Assembly (NCBI GenBank): GCA_025526915.1
Contig: JAHLKH010000003.1
Span: 62,001-126,000, forward strand
Reading direction: 5' to 3'
Length of the DNA stretch: 64,000 nucleotides
DNA from: Entophlyctis helioformis
Lineage: Eukaryota; Chytridiomycota; Chytridiomycetes; Chytridiales; Chytriomycetaceae
A program made the translations under genes and the position numbers. Position 1 is the stretch's first letter. Each line of letters begins with the position of its first letter. This document shows, in pieces, positions 33,154-45,708 of this stretch. The notes under the pieces are model-generated. The model saw nothing but the letters and a program-made list of their open reading frames with translations, had not been told where the DNA came from and did no database searches.

Positions 33154-35393
33154 ATGTACTCTGAACGTTCGTGCTCTGTCGCCGCTGCTGCGGCTGCGCT
33201 TGTTGCTGCGCTGCTTGCTGGCCCTGCTGCTGTCGCTGCTCAGCCAACTGCGCCTGCTTCTCCCGTCGACCTCGGCGCCTGGACCGATGCCGGCTCGTCA
33301 GGCGTCGTGTGCATCCACACGGCTCTTCTTCCCAACTCCAAGCTGCTGTGCTTTGAGCGTCCCCACGTTGGTGCTGTGCGTCGCTGCTCTGTGCATCTGC
33401 TCTGGCCATGCGGCCATGTGTCTGTCTGTCTGATTGCTGATGCTCGCTCTGTCGTCTGTGCATCCCTCTGTTGCTGCTCTGCCCGCCCTTCACGTTGCCA
33501 CTGCCATCCGCCACCGTCCTCCGCCGAACTTGCCGAACTTGCCGAACTTGCCATTGTTTCGATCGCGATCTGCTGCCGCCAATCATCGCGACCAAACAGT
33601 ATCCCATCAATGCCAACACCAACGGCCTCAACTCGGCCGAGATCGACATGCTCAACGGCGTGTCGGTCGACTCGTTCGACACCTGGACATCCAAGTTCAC
33701 TCCCATCGGCATCAACAGCAACCCCTTCTGTGCGGGCCATGCGTCGATGGCCAATGGCTCGATCCTTGTGATTGGTGGCGACAACACGTCCATGGTCGGT
33801 GCGGATGGCGCAGAGTACATCTACAACGGCCGCAAGGGTCGCCGCATCTTCAACCCGTGCACGGGCACCAACTGCACTGGATCGTGGGTCAACCTTCCCG
33901 AGATGACGTCTGAGCGCTGGTATCCGACAATCGTCACGCTTGCCGATGGCTCCAACATCATCATTGGTGGCACCACCAAGAACCTCGACTTCAACGAGCT
34001 CAAGCCACTCACAGACAACAACCCGACGTACGAGTATTGGCCGCCCAAGGCAGGCAACTGGCCGCGCGTGCTTCCGATCCTCAACTGGGCCTGGCCGTAC
34101 ATGCTGTACCCAATGACGCTCGTGATGCCATCCAGCCGTGTGTTCATCTTTGTGTCCAACAAGACAACGATCCTCGACCCTGCGACCGACAGTGAGATCA
34201 CGACCGTCCCCGACATGCCTGTCATGGACCACATGCCGTGGATCTACCCCAACACAGCGACCATGACCGTGCTTCCCATGACCATCGCAAACAACTTTGC
34301 CTTCAAGGTGCAGGTGTGCGGCGGCTCCAAAAAGTCCAGTCTCGACGCGTCCCCCATGTGCTGGCAGATCAACCCCGACGACGCCAACCCGACGTGGGTG
34401 CAGGCCCCTGACATGCCAACCGGCAGTGTCATGGTCGACTCGATCATTCTTCCTGGTGAGTCTGTTTCTGTGCTTGTGTCTTGGACTGTCACCGGTCGCT
34501 GCTTGGTTGAATGTGTGTCCTTGAGATGGCACACTGACTCGCAAGCCTCGACACCAACCAACCGCCATCCCGCAGACGGCAAGGTCCTGTACGTCAACGG
34601 TGCAGGCGGCGGCTTTGCAGGCGGCGAGCAGGGAGAGACATACAACGCATGGAATCCTGTCCGTGCCGCAATGCTGTTCAACCCCGAGGCATCAGCCAAC
34701 GGCACTGCATGGACTTCGCTTGCGCCTGCGACGCAGATCCGTCTGTACCACTCTGGCGTTGTTCTCACCGAGTCGGGCCATGTTGTCACGATGGGATCCG
34801 AGATGGACAACTACGAGGACCTGCGTGTCAAGAACCTGACCACGTGCATGCCGTACGTCAAGCAGTTTGGACCCGAGTGCCGCAGCCCCTTCAACTACCG
34901 TCTCGAGCGCTTTGAGCCACCGTATCTCCAGAAGGCCCGTCGCCAGGGCCGTCCTTCCATTGCCGAAGCGCCAGCCACTCTGACGCACAAGTCGACGTTC
35001 ATTGTCAAGATGTCGACGCCTGCCGACAAGGTCGACCGCATCACGTTCATCAGATACACCACGACCACGCACCAGCTCAACACCGACCAGCGGTTCATTG
35101 AGCTGCGCATCCTCGAGCGTGGCGCCACGTCGCTTGTTGTTCAGGCTCCCGATGTTCCCGGCCGCGCTCCGCCTGGCAACTGGATGCTGTTCGCACTCGA
35201 CAAGGACGGCGTCCCCTCTGTTGCCAAGACCATTCGCCTGCAGCTTGGTCCGGCCACGACCATTCCATCTGGATCTGTTGGTGCACCTCCATCGTCGGCC
35301 AACAAGAACGCGGGCGAGCGCTCGGCCCTCGGTGCTGTGGCCAGTGTGCTGTCGTCCGTCTTTGCCTTTGCCGTGTCGTTCCTTGTGCTCTAG
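33154..35393 (+). CDS. Copper radical oxidase CRO3, GPI-anchored
   Basis: A 631-residue paralogue, intact. Exons: 33154-33375, 33600-34455, 34576-35393. The signal peptide begins MYSERSCSVAAAAAALVAAL and ends near VAAQ. Ligand motifs NPFCAGH, ERWYPT, IRLYHSG and THQLNTDQR are complete. Intron 1 (224 bp) contains three 9 bp copies of CCGAACTTG (33,524-33,550). Intron 2 is 120 bp, a multiple of three, and has no in-frame stop, so retention would add 40 residues. The tail ends FAFAVSFLVL. The gene lies in a block duplicated almost exactly at CRO7. Confidence 0.92.
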
Positions 35394-35448
35394 TCACCCA
35401 TCCGGCTGCCGACTGTCCGGCTGCCGGCAACCGCCATTGTCGAATGAA
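33165..35448 (+). repeat. Duplicated block A (CRO3 copy); partner 43,481-45,763
   Basis: A 2,284 bp segment from 11 bp inside the CRO3 coding start to 55 bp past its stop. It recurs as a 2,283 bp segment at CRO7 with few substitutions and one missing base, introns included. Identity starts at ACGTTCGTGCTCTGTCGCC and ends at GTCGAATGAA on both sides; flanks are unrelated upstream. Five genes' worth of DNA (about 8 kb) separates the copies. Confidence 0.9.
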
Positions 35449-35567
35449 GCGATTGTGACAACGTGCGCGTGGATGGCACGCCGCCCACAACAATGCCCGG
35501 CGCGGTACTTGGCGGTGGCTTTCGCCGTTTGTTTGCTTCCTCGCCACAAACCCGACAACTGTCCACG

Positions 35568-37897
35568 ATGCTCGCCTCCGCCGGGTCCGCCGTCACTGCA
35601 GCGGCATTCACTCTGTCGCTTGTCTGCCCTGCAGCCGTCCTCGCGCAGCCGGCCATTGCCAACCCCGACCTCGGCGTCTGGACCGACGCTGGCTCGTCGG
35701 GCGTCGTGTGCATCCACACGGCGCTGCTCCCCAACTCCAAGCTGCTGTGCTTCGAGCGTCCGCATGTTCCGCCGGTACGTGGCTGGCGAAGCGTGCACTT
35801 TGCATGCTGCTGGCATTCTGCTTGTGCTGCGAGGAGGGCGCCTGCCATTGTTTCTGTGCGCTGCCTGGGTCTGCCTGGGTCTGCCTGGGTCTTGCGGCTG
35901 TGCGCTGCCTGGGTCTTGCGGCTGTGCCTGCTCGTTGCTGCCAACTGCGCTCTGTCCCTTTGCCCTGCCGTCGCTGCTCGTCTCCGCGCCTGACACGATT
36001 TGCTTCGCCGTTGGGTTCCGTGCTTTGCCGCTTGGCTAACTCTGACTCATCGCATCGATGCGGACATTCTTCCGTCTTTGATCCGCCCTCCGACAACGGC
36101 TACCACAACGGTCTACCGTCCCCCATCACCATCCTGCCATCCTGCCATCCTCCAGTATCCCATCAATGCCAACACCAACGGCCTCAACTCGGCCGAGATC
36201 GACATGCTCAACGGCGTGTCGGTCGACTCGTTCGACACCTGGACATCCAAGTTCACTCCCATCGGCATCAACAGCAACCCCTTCTGTGCGGGCCATGCGT
36301 CGATGGCCAACGGCTCGATCCTTGTGATTGGTGGCGACAACACGTCCATGGTCGGTGCGGATGGCGCAGAGTACATCTACAACGGCCGCAAGGGTCGCCG
36401 CATCTTCAACCCGTGCACGGGCACCGGCTGCACGGGATCGTGGGTCAACCTTCCCGAGATGACGTCTGAGCGCTGGTATCCGACAATCGTCACGCTTGCC
36501 GACGGCTCCAACATCATCATTGGTGGCACCACGAAGAACCTTGACTTTGCCCTTCTTCGTCAAGAGACCGACAACAACCCGACGTACGAGTACTGGCCTC
36601 AGAAGGCAGGCAACTGGCCGCGCGTGCTTCCGATCCTCAACTGGGCCTGGCCGTACATGCTGTATCCTGCTGCCACAATCATGCCGTCGAACCGCGTGTT
36701 CCTCTTTGTGTCCAACAAGACAACGATCCTCGACCCTGCGACCGACACTGAGATCACGACTGTGCCCGACATGCCTGTCATGGACCACATGCCGTGGATC
36801 TATCCCCACATGCCTGCGTGGACCGTGATGCCCATGACCATCAAGAACAACTTCACATTCAAGGTGCAGTTCTGTGGCGGCTCCAAGAAGTCGTCAATGG
36901 ATGCGTCCCCATGTGCTGGCAGATCAACCCCGACGACGCCAACCCGACGTGGGTGCAGGTCCCTGATATGCCGTTTGGCAGTGTCATGCTGGACTGCATC
37001 ATCCTTCCTGGTAAGCTGCCCACGGTTTGTGCGTCAGTCACTTGATCGTTTTTACTGACACTTAAGCTCTTGACCAAAGACGGCAAGATCCTGTACGTCA
37101 ACGGCGCTGGCGGTGGCATTGCAGGCGGCGAGCAAGGCGAAGTATACAACGCTTGGAACCCTGTCCGCACTGCGATGATGTTTGATCCCGAGGCTCCCGT
37201 CAATGGCACCACATGGACATCGCTTGCTGCTGCAACTCAATACCGTCTGTACCACTCTGGCGTTGTTCTCACCGAGTCGGGCCATGTTGTCACGATGGGA
37301 TCCGAGATGGACAACTACGACGACATGCGTGTTCGCAATCTGACAAACTGCCCGCCGTTTGTTCGTCGCTTCGGCCCGGACTGCAAGGATCCCTTCAACT
37401 ACCGTCTCGAGCGCTTCGAGCCGCCGTATCTCCAGAAGGCTCGTCGTCAGGGCCGTCCTGCCATTGCCACCGCTCCCGCCACAATCACGCACAAGTCGAC
37501 GTTTACCGTCACACTTTCGACGCCTGCCGACAAGGTCGACCGCGTTACTTTCATCAGATACACCACGACCACGCACCAGATCAACACCGACCAGCGGTTC
37601 ATTGAGCTGCGCATTCTTGGACGCGAAGACAAGACTCTGTACCTCGAGGCTCCCGATGTTCCCGGCCGCGCTCCCCCTGGCAACTGGATGCTGTTCGCCC
37701 TCGACAAGGATGGCGTCCCCTCTGTCGCCAAGACGGTCCAGCTTCAGCTCGGTGCTGCCACGACGGTTACGATCCCGCCAAGCGCATCTCGCAACAGCGG
37801 CAGCACCGGCACCGCTGCCAAGAACGCTGCCGATCAGCCCGCCAGCTTCGGCTTCGTATCGGCACTGGTTGCATTTGCGCTCTCTCTCTTCCTCTGA
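35568..37897 (+). CDS. Copper radical oxidase CRO4 with one frameshift in exon 2
   Basis: Exons 35568-35774, 36156-37010, 37080-37897. Signal peptide MLASAGSAVTAAAFTLSLVC ending at VLAQ. Ligand motifs NPFCAGH, ERWYPT, YRLYHSG and THQINTDQR are present. At 36,907-36,910 the run CCCC stands where paralogues have CCCCC (before ATGTGCTGGCAGATC), which shifts the frame 104 bp before the end of exon 2. Exon 2 is 855 bp against 856 in CRO2, CRO3 and CRO5. Counting the missing base the product would be about 626 residues with a GPI-like tail (VSALVAFALSLFL). Intron 2 (69 bp, gtaagc...caaag) is unlike all other copies. Either a recent pseudogene or an assembly error. Confidence 0.8.
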
Positions 37898-38251
37898 TCT
37901 GTGCTCTCGTATCTGTGCTCTCGCCTCTGTGCACTCGACTGTCTGAATGAACCATTTTTCCCATGCCAGCCGGCCTGTTTCCTTTCCCATGGTCAACGGT
38001 CATGGGTCTGCTAACATTGGCCTCGCCATGGAGTGAATGTGCATGTGGATGTGCAAATGGGTGCACACGAGCCTCGAAGCCTTCTGTGATTGCTAAAAGG
38101 GCCGCACCCATGCGGGCACACAGGTGGAGGATATTTCCACACGGGTCATTGTCCGCTTTGTCCTCGCAGGTGGCTCCTTGACGCGCCACCACGCGCCACT
38201 CGGCACAACAACCGAACGAAAGCTGGCCTTCTCTCCCAACAAAACAGCATC
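37898..38251. other. Intergenic region CRO4-CRO5
   Basis: 354 bp with no supported gene. It should hold the CRO4 3' UTR and the CRO5 promoter. No repeat or clear TATA motif was recognised. Confidence 0.55.
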
Positions 38252-40556
38252 ATGCTTCATATCACGGCAGCTGCTCTGACGCTGACGCTCGCCGCGGCAC
38301 CGCTCGCCGTGCATGCGCAGGCTGCCACGGTCCAAGACGTTGGCGCCTGGACCGACGCTGGCTCCTCAGGCGTCGTGTGCATCCATACGGCTCTCCTGCC
38401 CAACTCCAAGCTGCTGTGCTTTGAGCGTCCCCACATCAATCCCGTAAGTCGAGATTGTTTACGACTTCTCTGGTCTCTGTGAGCCCATGCGGCCGTGTGT
38501 CTGTTGCAAAGCCGAACAAGCACACCGGGCCTCTGCGCCAAGGCATGCAACGCAACATTCCCGTACTGCCAGTAGAGCGCAACCGATTGTTGGCGTGCTT
38601 GGCATGCTCGTCTCGTCCTCTGCAACCCTCGCTGCGTGAAGCATGGGTCTGCACCTGGCCTCTTTGTTGGTCTGGCGTGTGGATATTCTGAGCAGTGATG
38701 TGGACTGACTCAATCCAAAACGCGACTGCTTCTCCGCTGCGCTCCGCACTGATGATACGCTGAATCTGGGCCACTCAACTCCGACATCACGACTTGTTGC
38801 ACTGCCAACCACAGTATCCCATGAACGAGAACACCAACGGCGCCAACTCGGCCGAGATCGATCTCCTCAACGGCGCGTCCATCGACTCGTTCGACACCTG
38901 GACCGCCAAGTTCACGCCGATTCCCATCGACAGCAACCCCTTCTGTGGTGGCCATGCACAAATGGCCAACGGCTCCATCCTCGTCTTTGGCGGCGACAAC
39001 TCGGTCGCTCGTCGTCCCGATGGCACGCAGTACGTCAACATGGGCCTCAGGTCGCGTCGCATGTACGACCCGTGCACGGGCACCAACTGCACTGGTGCCT
39101 GGAAGCCGCTTCCCGACATGTCTTCGGAGCGCTGGTACCCGTCCATCGTCACGCTCGCCGACGGCTCCAACATCATCATTGGTGGATCCAAGAAGAACCT
39201 TGACTTTGGCAAGCTGAACGCGCTGGTTGACAACAACCCGACGTACGAGTACTGGCCGCCCAAGACCGGCGACTGGCCAAGGAACCTCGCGATCCTTTCG
39301 TGGGCATACCCGTACATGCTTTACCCTCTGACGACTCTCATGCCGTCCGGCCGCCTGTTCCTGTTTCTGTCAAACAAGACAACGATCCTCGACCCAGTGA
39401 CCGACAACGAGTTCACAACCGTTCCCGACATGCCCGTGATGGACCACGCTCCATGGATCTACCCGCACACCCCGACTTTCACGGTGCTTCCCATGACCAT
39501 CAAGAACAACTATGCGTTCAAGGTGCAGGTGTGCGGTGGATCGCTCCGCAACGGCCAGGAGTCGTCCAATCTTTGCTGGCAGATCAACCCCGACGACGCC
39601 AACCCGGCTTGGGTTCAGGCAGACAACATTCCTATTGGGCACGTCATGGGTGACTCTGTCATCCTTCCTGGTGAGCAATCAGTGGCTGCGAAGTTGCTTA
39701 CTTTATGTGATTGGCTTTGGGCTGACTCTTGATTGCACATGCAGACGGCAAGATCCTGTACGTCAACGGCGCAGGTGGCGGTGTTGCAGGCGGCGACCAA
39801 GGCGAGGTTTACAACGCGTGGGATCCAGTCCGCATCGCCATGCTGTACGACCCTGAGGCACCTGCTGGCAAGCAGTGGTCATCGCTTGCGCCTGCGACGC
39901 AGATCCGTCTGTATCACTCTGGCGCGGTTTTAACCGAGTCTGGCCATGTCCTGACGATGGGATCTGAGATGGACAACTACGAGGACCTGCGTGTCAAGAA
40001 CCTGACTACGTGCATGCCGTACGTCAAGCAGTTTGGACCCGAGTGCCGCAGCCCCTTCAACTACCGCATCGAGCGCTTCGAGCCACCGTACCTCCAGAAG
40101 GCTCGTCGCCAGGGCCGTCCTGTCATTGCCGAAGCGCCAGCCACTCTGACGCACAAGTCGACGTTCATTGTCAAGATGTCGACGCCTGCCGACAAGGTCG
40201 ACCGCATCACGTTCATCAGATACACGAGCACCACGCACCAGCTCAACACAGACCAGCGTCTGGTTGAGCTGCGCATTGTCACGCGCGGACCAAACGCACT
40301 GGTTGTGGAAGCGCCTGACAATGCCGGCCGTGCTCCTCCAGGCAACTGGATGCTGTTCGCACTCGACAAGGACGGCGTCCCCTCTGTCGCCAAGACGATC
40401 CAGCTGCAGCTCGGCCCCACCACTTTTATCAAGACAGGCTCTGGTGGCAGCATCCCAGGTGTCAACGACAAGAACGCCGCTCCACAAAGCCTTGCTGGAT
40501 CGACTGCCTTGGCAGCATTCGCAGTGTTCATCACTCCGCTCATGCTGTCTCTGTAG
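38252..40556 (+). CDS. Copper radical oxidase CRO5, GPI-anchored
   Basis: A 619-residue paralogue, intact. Exons: 38252-38443, 38815-39670, 39745-40556. Signal peptide MLHITAAALTLTLAAAPLAV ending at HAQ. Ligand motifs: NPFCGGH (Gly after Cys instead of Ala), ERWYPS, IRLYHSG, THQLNTDQR. It belongs with CRO6 to a subgroup marked by YPMNENTNG, MGLRSRRMYDP instead of the usual GRKGRRIFNP, and SLRNGQESSNLCWQ. Intron 1 is 371 bp. The tail ends VFITPLMLSL. Confidence 0.92.
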
Positions 40557-41054
40557 TTGTTCTCGCACGTTTCTTCTCCATCAGGCTCACCACACCTTCC
40601 CCACCATCCTGGCCTGCCATCTTCAGGGCCGGGAGCCTGGTCCTTATTATTGTTGCTCAAATGAATCCCGTCGTTCGGCGATGTGCGTCTTGATAATGCG
40701 CTTGGCTTCTGCTTCTGCCGTTTCTGCGACCCCTGTTGTGTCCCTCCTCTCGAGGGGGGCTGTACATTGCCTTGGGGTCTGTGGCAGAGTACAGCAACCC
40801 CCGATGCAAAGGTGCGGGTGCCCAGATCTGCGATGTTCAGGCTGCCAGCCGCTGGAGCCGCGTGTGATCTGGCGGGGATTGCGCCGCTTGTTCGGCAGGA
40901 GCGGCAAACAATGATGCGTGAGCATCGCCCTGCGACGGCCCGATTCACCCGATGGCCATCTTGCACAGAATGGCACAGCACAGCACAGCACAGCACAAAA
41001 AGCCGGCGGCTTTGCCTCTGTTTCCCCCTGCATCCGCACACGTTTTGCTTCACG
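40557..41054. other. Intergenic region CRO5-CRO6
   Basis: 498 bp. A CACAG pentamer repeat lies at about 40,972-40,996, some 60-80 bp before the CRO6 ATG, resembling the pentamers in CRO2 intron 1. The CRO6 frame is open upstream from 40,683, but the extension has no signal-peptide character and is not called as coding. Confidence 0.6.
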
Positions 41055-43332
41055 ATGCGCTTCAACGCTGCTGCTCTGACGCTGACCCTCGCCGCAGCAC
41101 CCATTGCCGTGCATGCCCAACCGGCTGCCACAGTCCAAGACGTTGGCGTCTGGACTGATGCCGGCTCCTCAGGCGTCGTGTGCATCCACACGGCTCTCCT
41201 GCCCAACTCCAAGCTACTCTGCTTTGAGCGTCCCCACATCACTCCCGTACGTTTTTTGGGGCTTTGCCATTTTGTCGTTGTTCACAGTCTTGTGGAGCCA
41301 CTCCGTTTGGGAATCCTTATGCGGCCCCTTAACGGATCCTCCTGCTGCTCGCCTGCGGCACGCCAGCGAGCGACGTCTGCTGGCTGGATGGGATCCCATA
41401 GCGCCGTTGGTGCCAAGAGGGCATGGCATCCTCGCCACTCGCCCTCTCCGCAGCAGAATCTGCTTCGCCGCCACCCCCCTTCATTTCCCCGCCATCATTC
41501 TCCGCCCCATATTGTTGTTCTGACCTCACGTTGACTCGGCTTCATTGCCAACGTTTGCTTGTGGCTCTGCCCTTGTGTTGGCCCCTCAGTATCCCATGAA
41601 CGAGAACACCAACGGCGCCAACTCGGCCGAGATCGATCTCCTCAACGGCGCGTCCATCGACTCATTCGACACCTGGACCGCCAAGTTCACGCCGATTCCC
41701 ATCGACAGCAACCCCTTCTGTGGTGGCCATGCACAAATGGCCAACGGCTCCATCCTCGTCTTTGGCGGCGACAACTCGGTCGCTCGTCGTCCCGATGGCA
41801 CGCAGTACGTCAACATGGGCCTCAGGTCGCGTCGCATGTACGACCCGTGCACGGGCACCAACTGCACTGGTGCCTGGAAGCCGCTTCCCGACATGTCTTC
41901 GGAGCGCTGGTACCCGTCCATCGTCACGCTCGCCGACGGCTCCAACATCATCATTGGTGGATCCAAGAAGAACCTTGACTTTGGCAAGCTGAACGCGCTG
42001 GTTGACAACAACCCGACGTACGAGTACTGGCCGCCCAAGACCGGCGACTGGCCAAGGAACCTCGCGATCCTTTCGTGGGCATACCCGTACATGCTTTACC
42101 CTCTGACGACTCTCATGCCGTCCGGCCGCCTGTTCCTGTTTCTGTCAAACAAGACAACGATCCTCGACCCAGTGACCGACAACGAGTTCACAACCGTTCC
42201 CGACATGCCCGTGATGGACCACGCTCCATGGATCTACCCGCACACCCCGACTTTCACGGTGCTTCCCATGACCATCAAGAACAACTATGCGTTCAAGGTG
42301 CAGGTGTGCGGTGGATCGCTCCGCAACGGCCAGGAGTCGTCCAATCTTTGCTGGCAGATCAACCCCGACGACGCCAACCCGGCTTGGGTTCAGGCAGACA
42401 ACATTCCTATTGGGCACGTCATGGGCGACTCTGTCATCCTTCCTGGTGAGCAATCAGTGGCTGCGAAGTTGCTTACTTTATGTGATTGGCTTTGGGCTGA
42501 CTCTTGATTGCACATGCAGACGGCAAGATCCTGTACGTCAACGGCGCAGGTGGCGGTGTTGCAGGCGGCGACCAAGGCGAGGTTTACAACGCGTGGGATC
42601 CAGTCCGCATCGCCATGCTGTACGACCCCGAGGCACCAGCCAACAGCCAAAGTGGTCGTTGCTTGCGCCTGCGACGCAGATCCGTCTGTATCACTCTGGC
42701 GCGGTTTTAACCGAGTCTGGCCATGTCCTGACGATGGGATCTGAGATGGACAACTATGAGGACCTGCGTGTCAAGAACCTGACACGTGCATGCCGTACGT
42801 CAAGCAGTTTGGACCCGAGTGCCGCAGCCCCTTCAACTACCGCATCGAGCGCTTCGAGCCACCGTACCTCCAGAAGGCTCGTCGCCAGGGCCGTCCTGTC
42901 ATTGCCGAAGCGCCAGCCAATCTGACGCACAAGTCGACGTTCATTGTCAAGATGTCGACGCCTGCCGACAAGGTCGACCGCATCACGTTCATCAGATACA
43001 CGAGCACCACGCACCAGCTCAACACAGACCAGCGCCTGATCGAGCTGCGCATTCTGGCTCGCGGACCGAGCGCACTGGTTGTGGAGGCACCCGATGTTCC
43101 AGGCCGTGCTCCTCCAGGCAACTGGATGCTGTTCGCACTCGACAAGGACGGCGTTCCCTCTGTCGCCAAGACCATTCGCCTTCAGCTTGGTCCTCCAACG
43201 TATATCAAGTCAGGCTCTGGTGGCAGCATCCCTGGCGTCAACGACAAGAACGCCGCGACTCGTTCCTATACCGGTGCAAAGACTCTTGCAGGCCTTGCCG
43301 CCCTTCTTCTCCCCCTTGCGCTTCTTTATTGA
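41055..43332 (+). pseudogene. Copper radical oxidase CRO6 with two frameshifts in exon 3
   Basis: Exons 41055-41246, 41590-42445, 42520-43332. The signal peptide (MRFNAAALTLTLAAAPIAVH, ending AQ) and exons 1-2 are intact. Exon 3 loses one base near 42,645-42,652 (AACAGCCAAAGTGG, where CRO5 reads GGCAAGCAGTGG) and another near 42,781-42,785 (CTGACACGTGC against CTGACTACGTGC). Exon 3 is 813 bp where the intact phase needs 815. The Tyr-His motif lies between the two breaks. Beyond the second break the frame is clean to the stop, with a GPI-like tail (LAALLLPLALLY). Exon 2 differs from CRO5 at about two positions in 856. Pseudogene, or uncorrected assembly indels. Confidence 0.75.
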
Positions 43333-43469
43333 TGCAATACCTGTCTCTTACAAAGGACTTGAAATACAGCCCCTTTGTGTGAACCATGAACGGCATCAGC
43401 ATTCAACAGTCGTGGCTGTGGTTTTTCAACGCTGTGCACCTTTGCCAATCTGTCGCTGACAAGCAACTG

Positions 43470-45708
43470 ATGAACTGTGGACGTTCGTGCTCTGTCGCCG
43501 CTGCTGCGGCTGCGCTTGTTGCTGCGCTGCTTGCTGGCCCTGCTGCTGTCGCTGCTCAGCCAACTGCGCCTGCTTCTCCCGTCGACCTCGGCGCCTGGAC
43601 CGATGCCGGCTCGTCAGGCGTCGTGTGCATCCACACGGCTCTTCTTCCCAACTCCAAGCTGCTGTGCTTTGAGCGGCCCCACGTTGGTGCTGTGCGTCGC
43701 TGCTCTGTGCATCTGCTCTGGCCATGCGGCCATGTGTCTGTCTGTCTGATTGCTGATGCTCGCTCTGTCGTCTGTGCATCCCTCTGTTGCTGCTCTGCCC
43801 GCCCTTCACGTTGCCACTGCCATCCGTCACCGTCCTCCGCCGAACTTGCCGAACTTGCCGAACTTGCCATTGTTTCGATCGCGATCTGCTGCCGCCAATC
43901 ATCGCGACCAAACAGTATCCCATCAATCCGAACACCAACGGCCTCAACTCGGCCGAGATCGACATGCTCAACGGCGTGTCGGTCGACTCGTTCGACACCT
44001 GGACATCCAAGTTCACGCCCATCGGCATCAACAGCAACCCCTTCTGTGCGGGCCATGCGTCGATGGCCAACGGCTCGATCCTTGTGATTGGTGGCGACAA
44101 CACGTCCATGGTCGGTGCGGATGGTGCACAGTACATCTACAACGGCCGCAAGGGTCGCCGCATCTTCAACCCGTGCACGGGCACCAACTGCACTGGATCG
44201 TGGGTCAACCTTCCCGAGATGACGTCTGAGCGCTGGTATCCGACAATCGTCACGCTTGCCGACGGCTCCAACATCATCATTGGTGGCACCACCAAGAACC
44301 TCGACTTCAACGAGCTCAAGCCACTCACAGACAACAACCCGACGTACGAGTACTGGCCCAGAAGGCAGGCAACTGGCCGCGCGTGCTTCCGATCCTCAAC
44401 TGGGCCTGGCCGTACATGCTGTACCCAATGACGCTCGTGATGCCATCCAGCCGTGTGTTCATCTTTGTGTCCAACAAGACAACGATCCTCGACCCTGCGA
44501 CCGACAGTGAGATCACGACCGTCCCCGACATGCCTGTCATGGACCACATGCCGTGGATCTACCCCAACACAGCGACCATGACCGTGCTTCCCATGACCAT
44601 CGCAAACAACTTTGCCTTCAAGGTGCAGGTGTGCGGCGGCTCCAAAAAGTCCAGTCTCGACGCGTCCCCCATGTGCTGGCAGATCAACCCCGACGACGCC
44701 AACCCGACGTGGGTGCAGGCCCCTGACATGCCAACCGGCAGTGTCATGGTCGACTCGATCATTCTTCCTGGTGAGTCTGTTTCTGTGCTTGTGTCTTGGA
44801 CTGTCACCGGTCGCTGCTTGGTTGAATGTGTGTCCTTGAGATGGCACACTGACTCGCAAGCCTCGACACCAACCAACCGCCATCCCGCAGACGGCAAGGT
44901 CCTGTACGTCAACGGTGCAGGCGGCGGCTTTGCAGGCGGCGAGCAGGGAGAGACATACAACGCATGGAATCCTGTCCGTGCCGCAATGCTGTTCAACCCC
45001 GAGGCATCAGCCAACGGCACTGCATGGACTTCGCTTGCGCCTGCGACGCAGATCCGTCTGTACCACTCTGGCGTTGTTCTCACCGAGTCGGGCCATGTTG
45101 TCACGATGGGATCCGAGATGGACAACTACGAGGACCTGCGTGTCAAGAACCTGACCACGTGCATGCCGTACGTCAAGCAGTTTGGACCCGAGTGCCGCAG
45201 CCCCTTCAACTACCGTCTCGAGCGCTTCGAGCCACCGTACCTCCAGAAGGCTCGTCGCCAGGGCCGTCCTGTCATTGCCGAAGCGCCAGCCAATCTGACG
45301 CACAAGTCGACGTTCATTGTCAAGATGTCGACGCCTGCCGACAAGGTCGACCGCATCACGTTCATCAGATACACCACGACCACGCACCAGCTCAACACCG
45401 ACCAGCGGTTCATTGAGCTGCGCATCCTCGAGCGTGGCGCCACGTCGCTTGTTGTTCAGGCTCCCGATGTTCCCGGCCGCGCTCCGCCTGGCAACTGGAT
45501 GCTGTTTGCACTCGACAAGGACGGCGTCCCCTCTGTTGCCAAGACCATTCGCCTGCAGCTTGGTCCGGCCACGACCATTCCATCTGGATCTGTTGGTGCA
45601 CCTCCATCGTCGGCCAACAAGAACGCGGGCGAGCGCTCGGCCATTGGTGCCGTGGCCAGTGTGCTGTCGTCCGCCTTTGCCTTTGCCATGTCGTTCCTTG
45701 TGCTCTAG
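43470..45708 (+). CDS. Copper radical oxidase CRO7 with one frameshift in exon 2
   Basis: Near-twin of CRO3. Exons 43470-43691, 43916-44770, 44891-45708. The starts at 43470 (MNCGRSCSVAAAA) and 43386 are both in frame; the first gives the better signal peptide. A base is missing near 44,357-44,360: TACTGGCCCAGAAGG, where CRO4 has TACTGGCCTCAGAAGG. Around this point CRO7 resembles CRO4 rather than CRO3, which reads TATTGGCCGCCCAAGG. Exon 2 is 855 bp against 856. All ligand motifs are otherwise present. The same 120 bp stop-free intron 2 and GPI-like tail as CRO3 (FAFAMSFLVL). Corrected length 631 residues. Confidence 0.8.

Noticed and set aside
33240..34568. Long open frame (442 codons) antisense to CRO3, with similar antisense frames in every oxidase copy
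   Set aside because: It mirrors the codon bias of the sense gene, recurs in all paralogues at the same place, has no ATG-based conserved start and crosses the sense introns.
40683..41054. In-frame N-terminal extension of CRO6 starting near 40,683
   Set aside because: It would bury the signal peptide 124 residues inside the protein; the other copies start right at the signal peptide.
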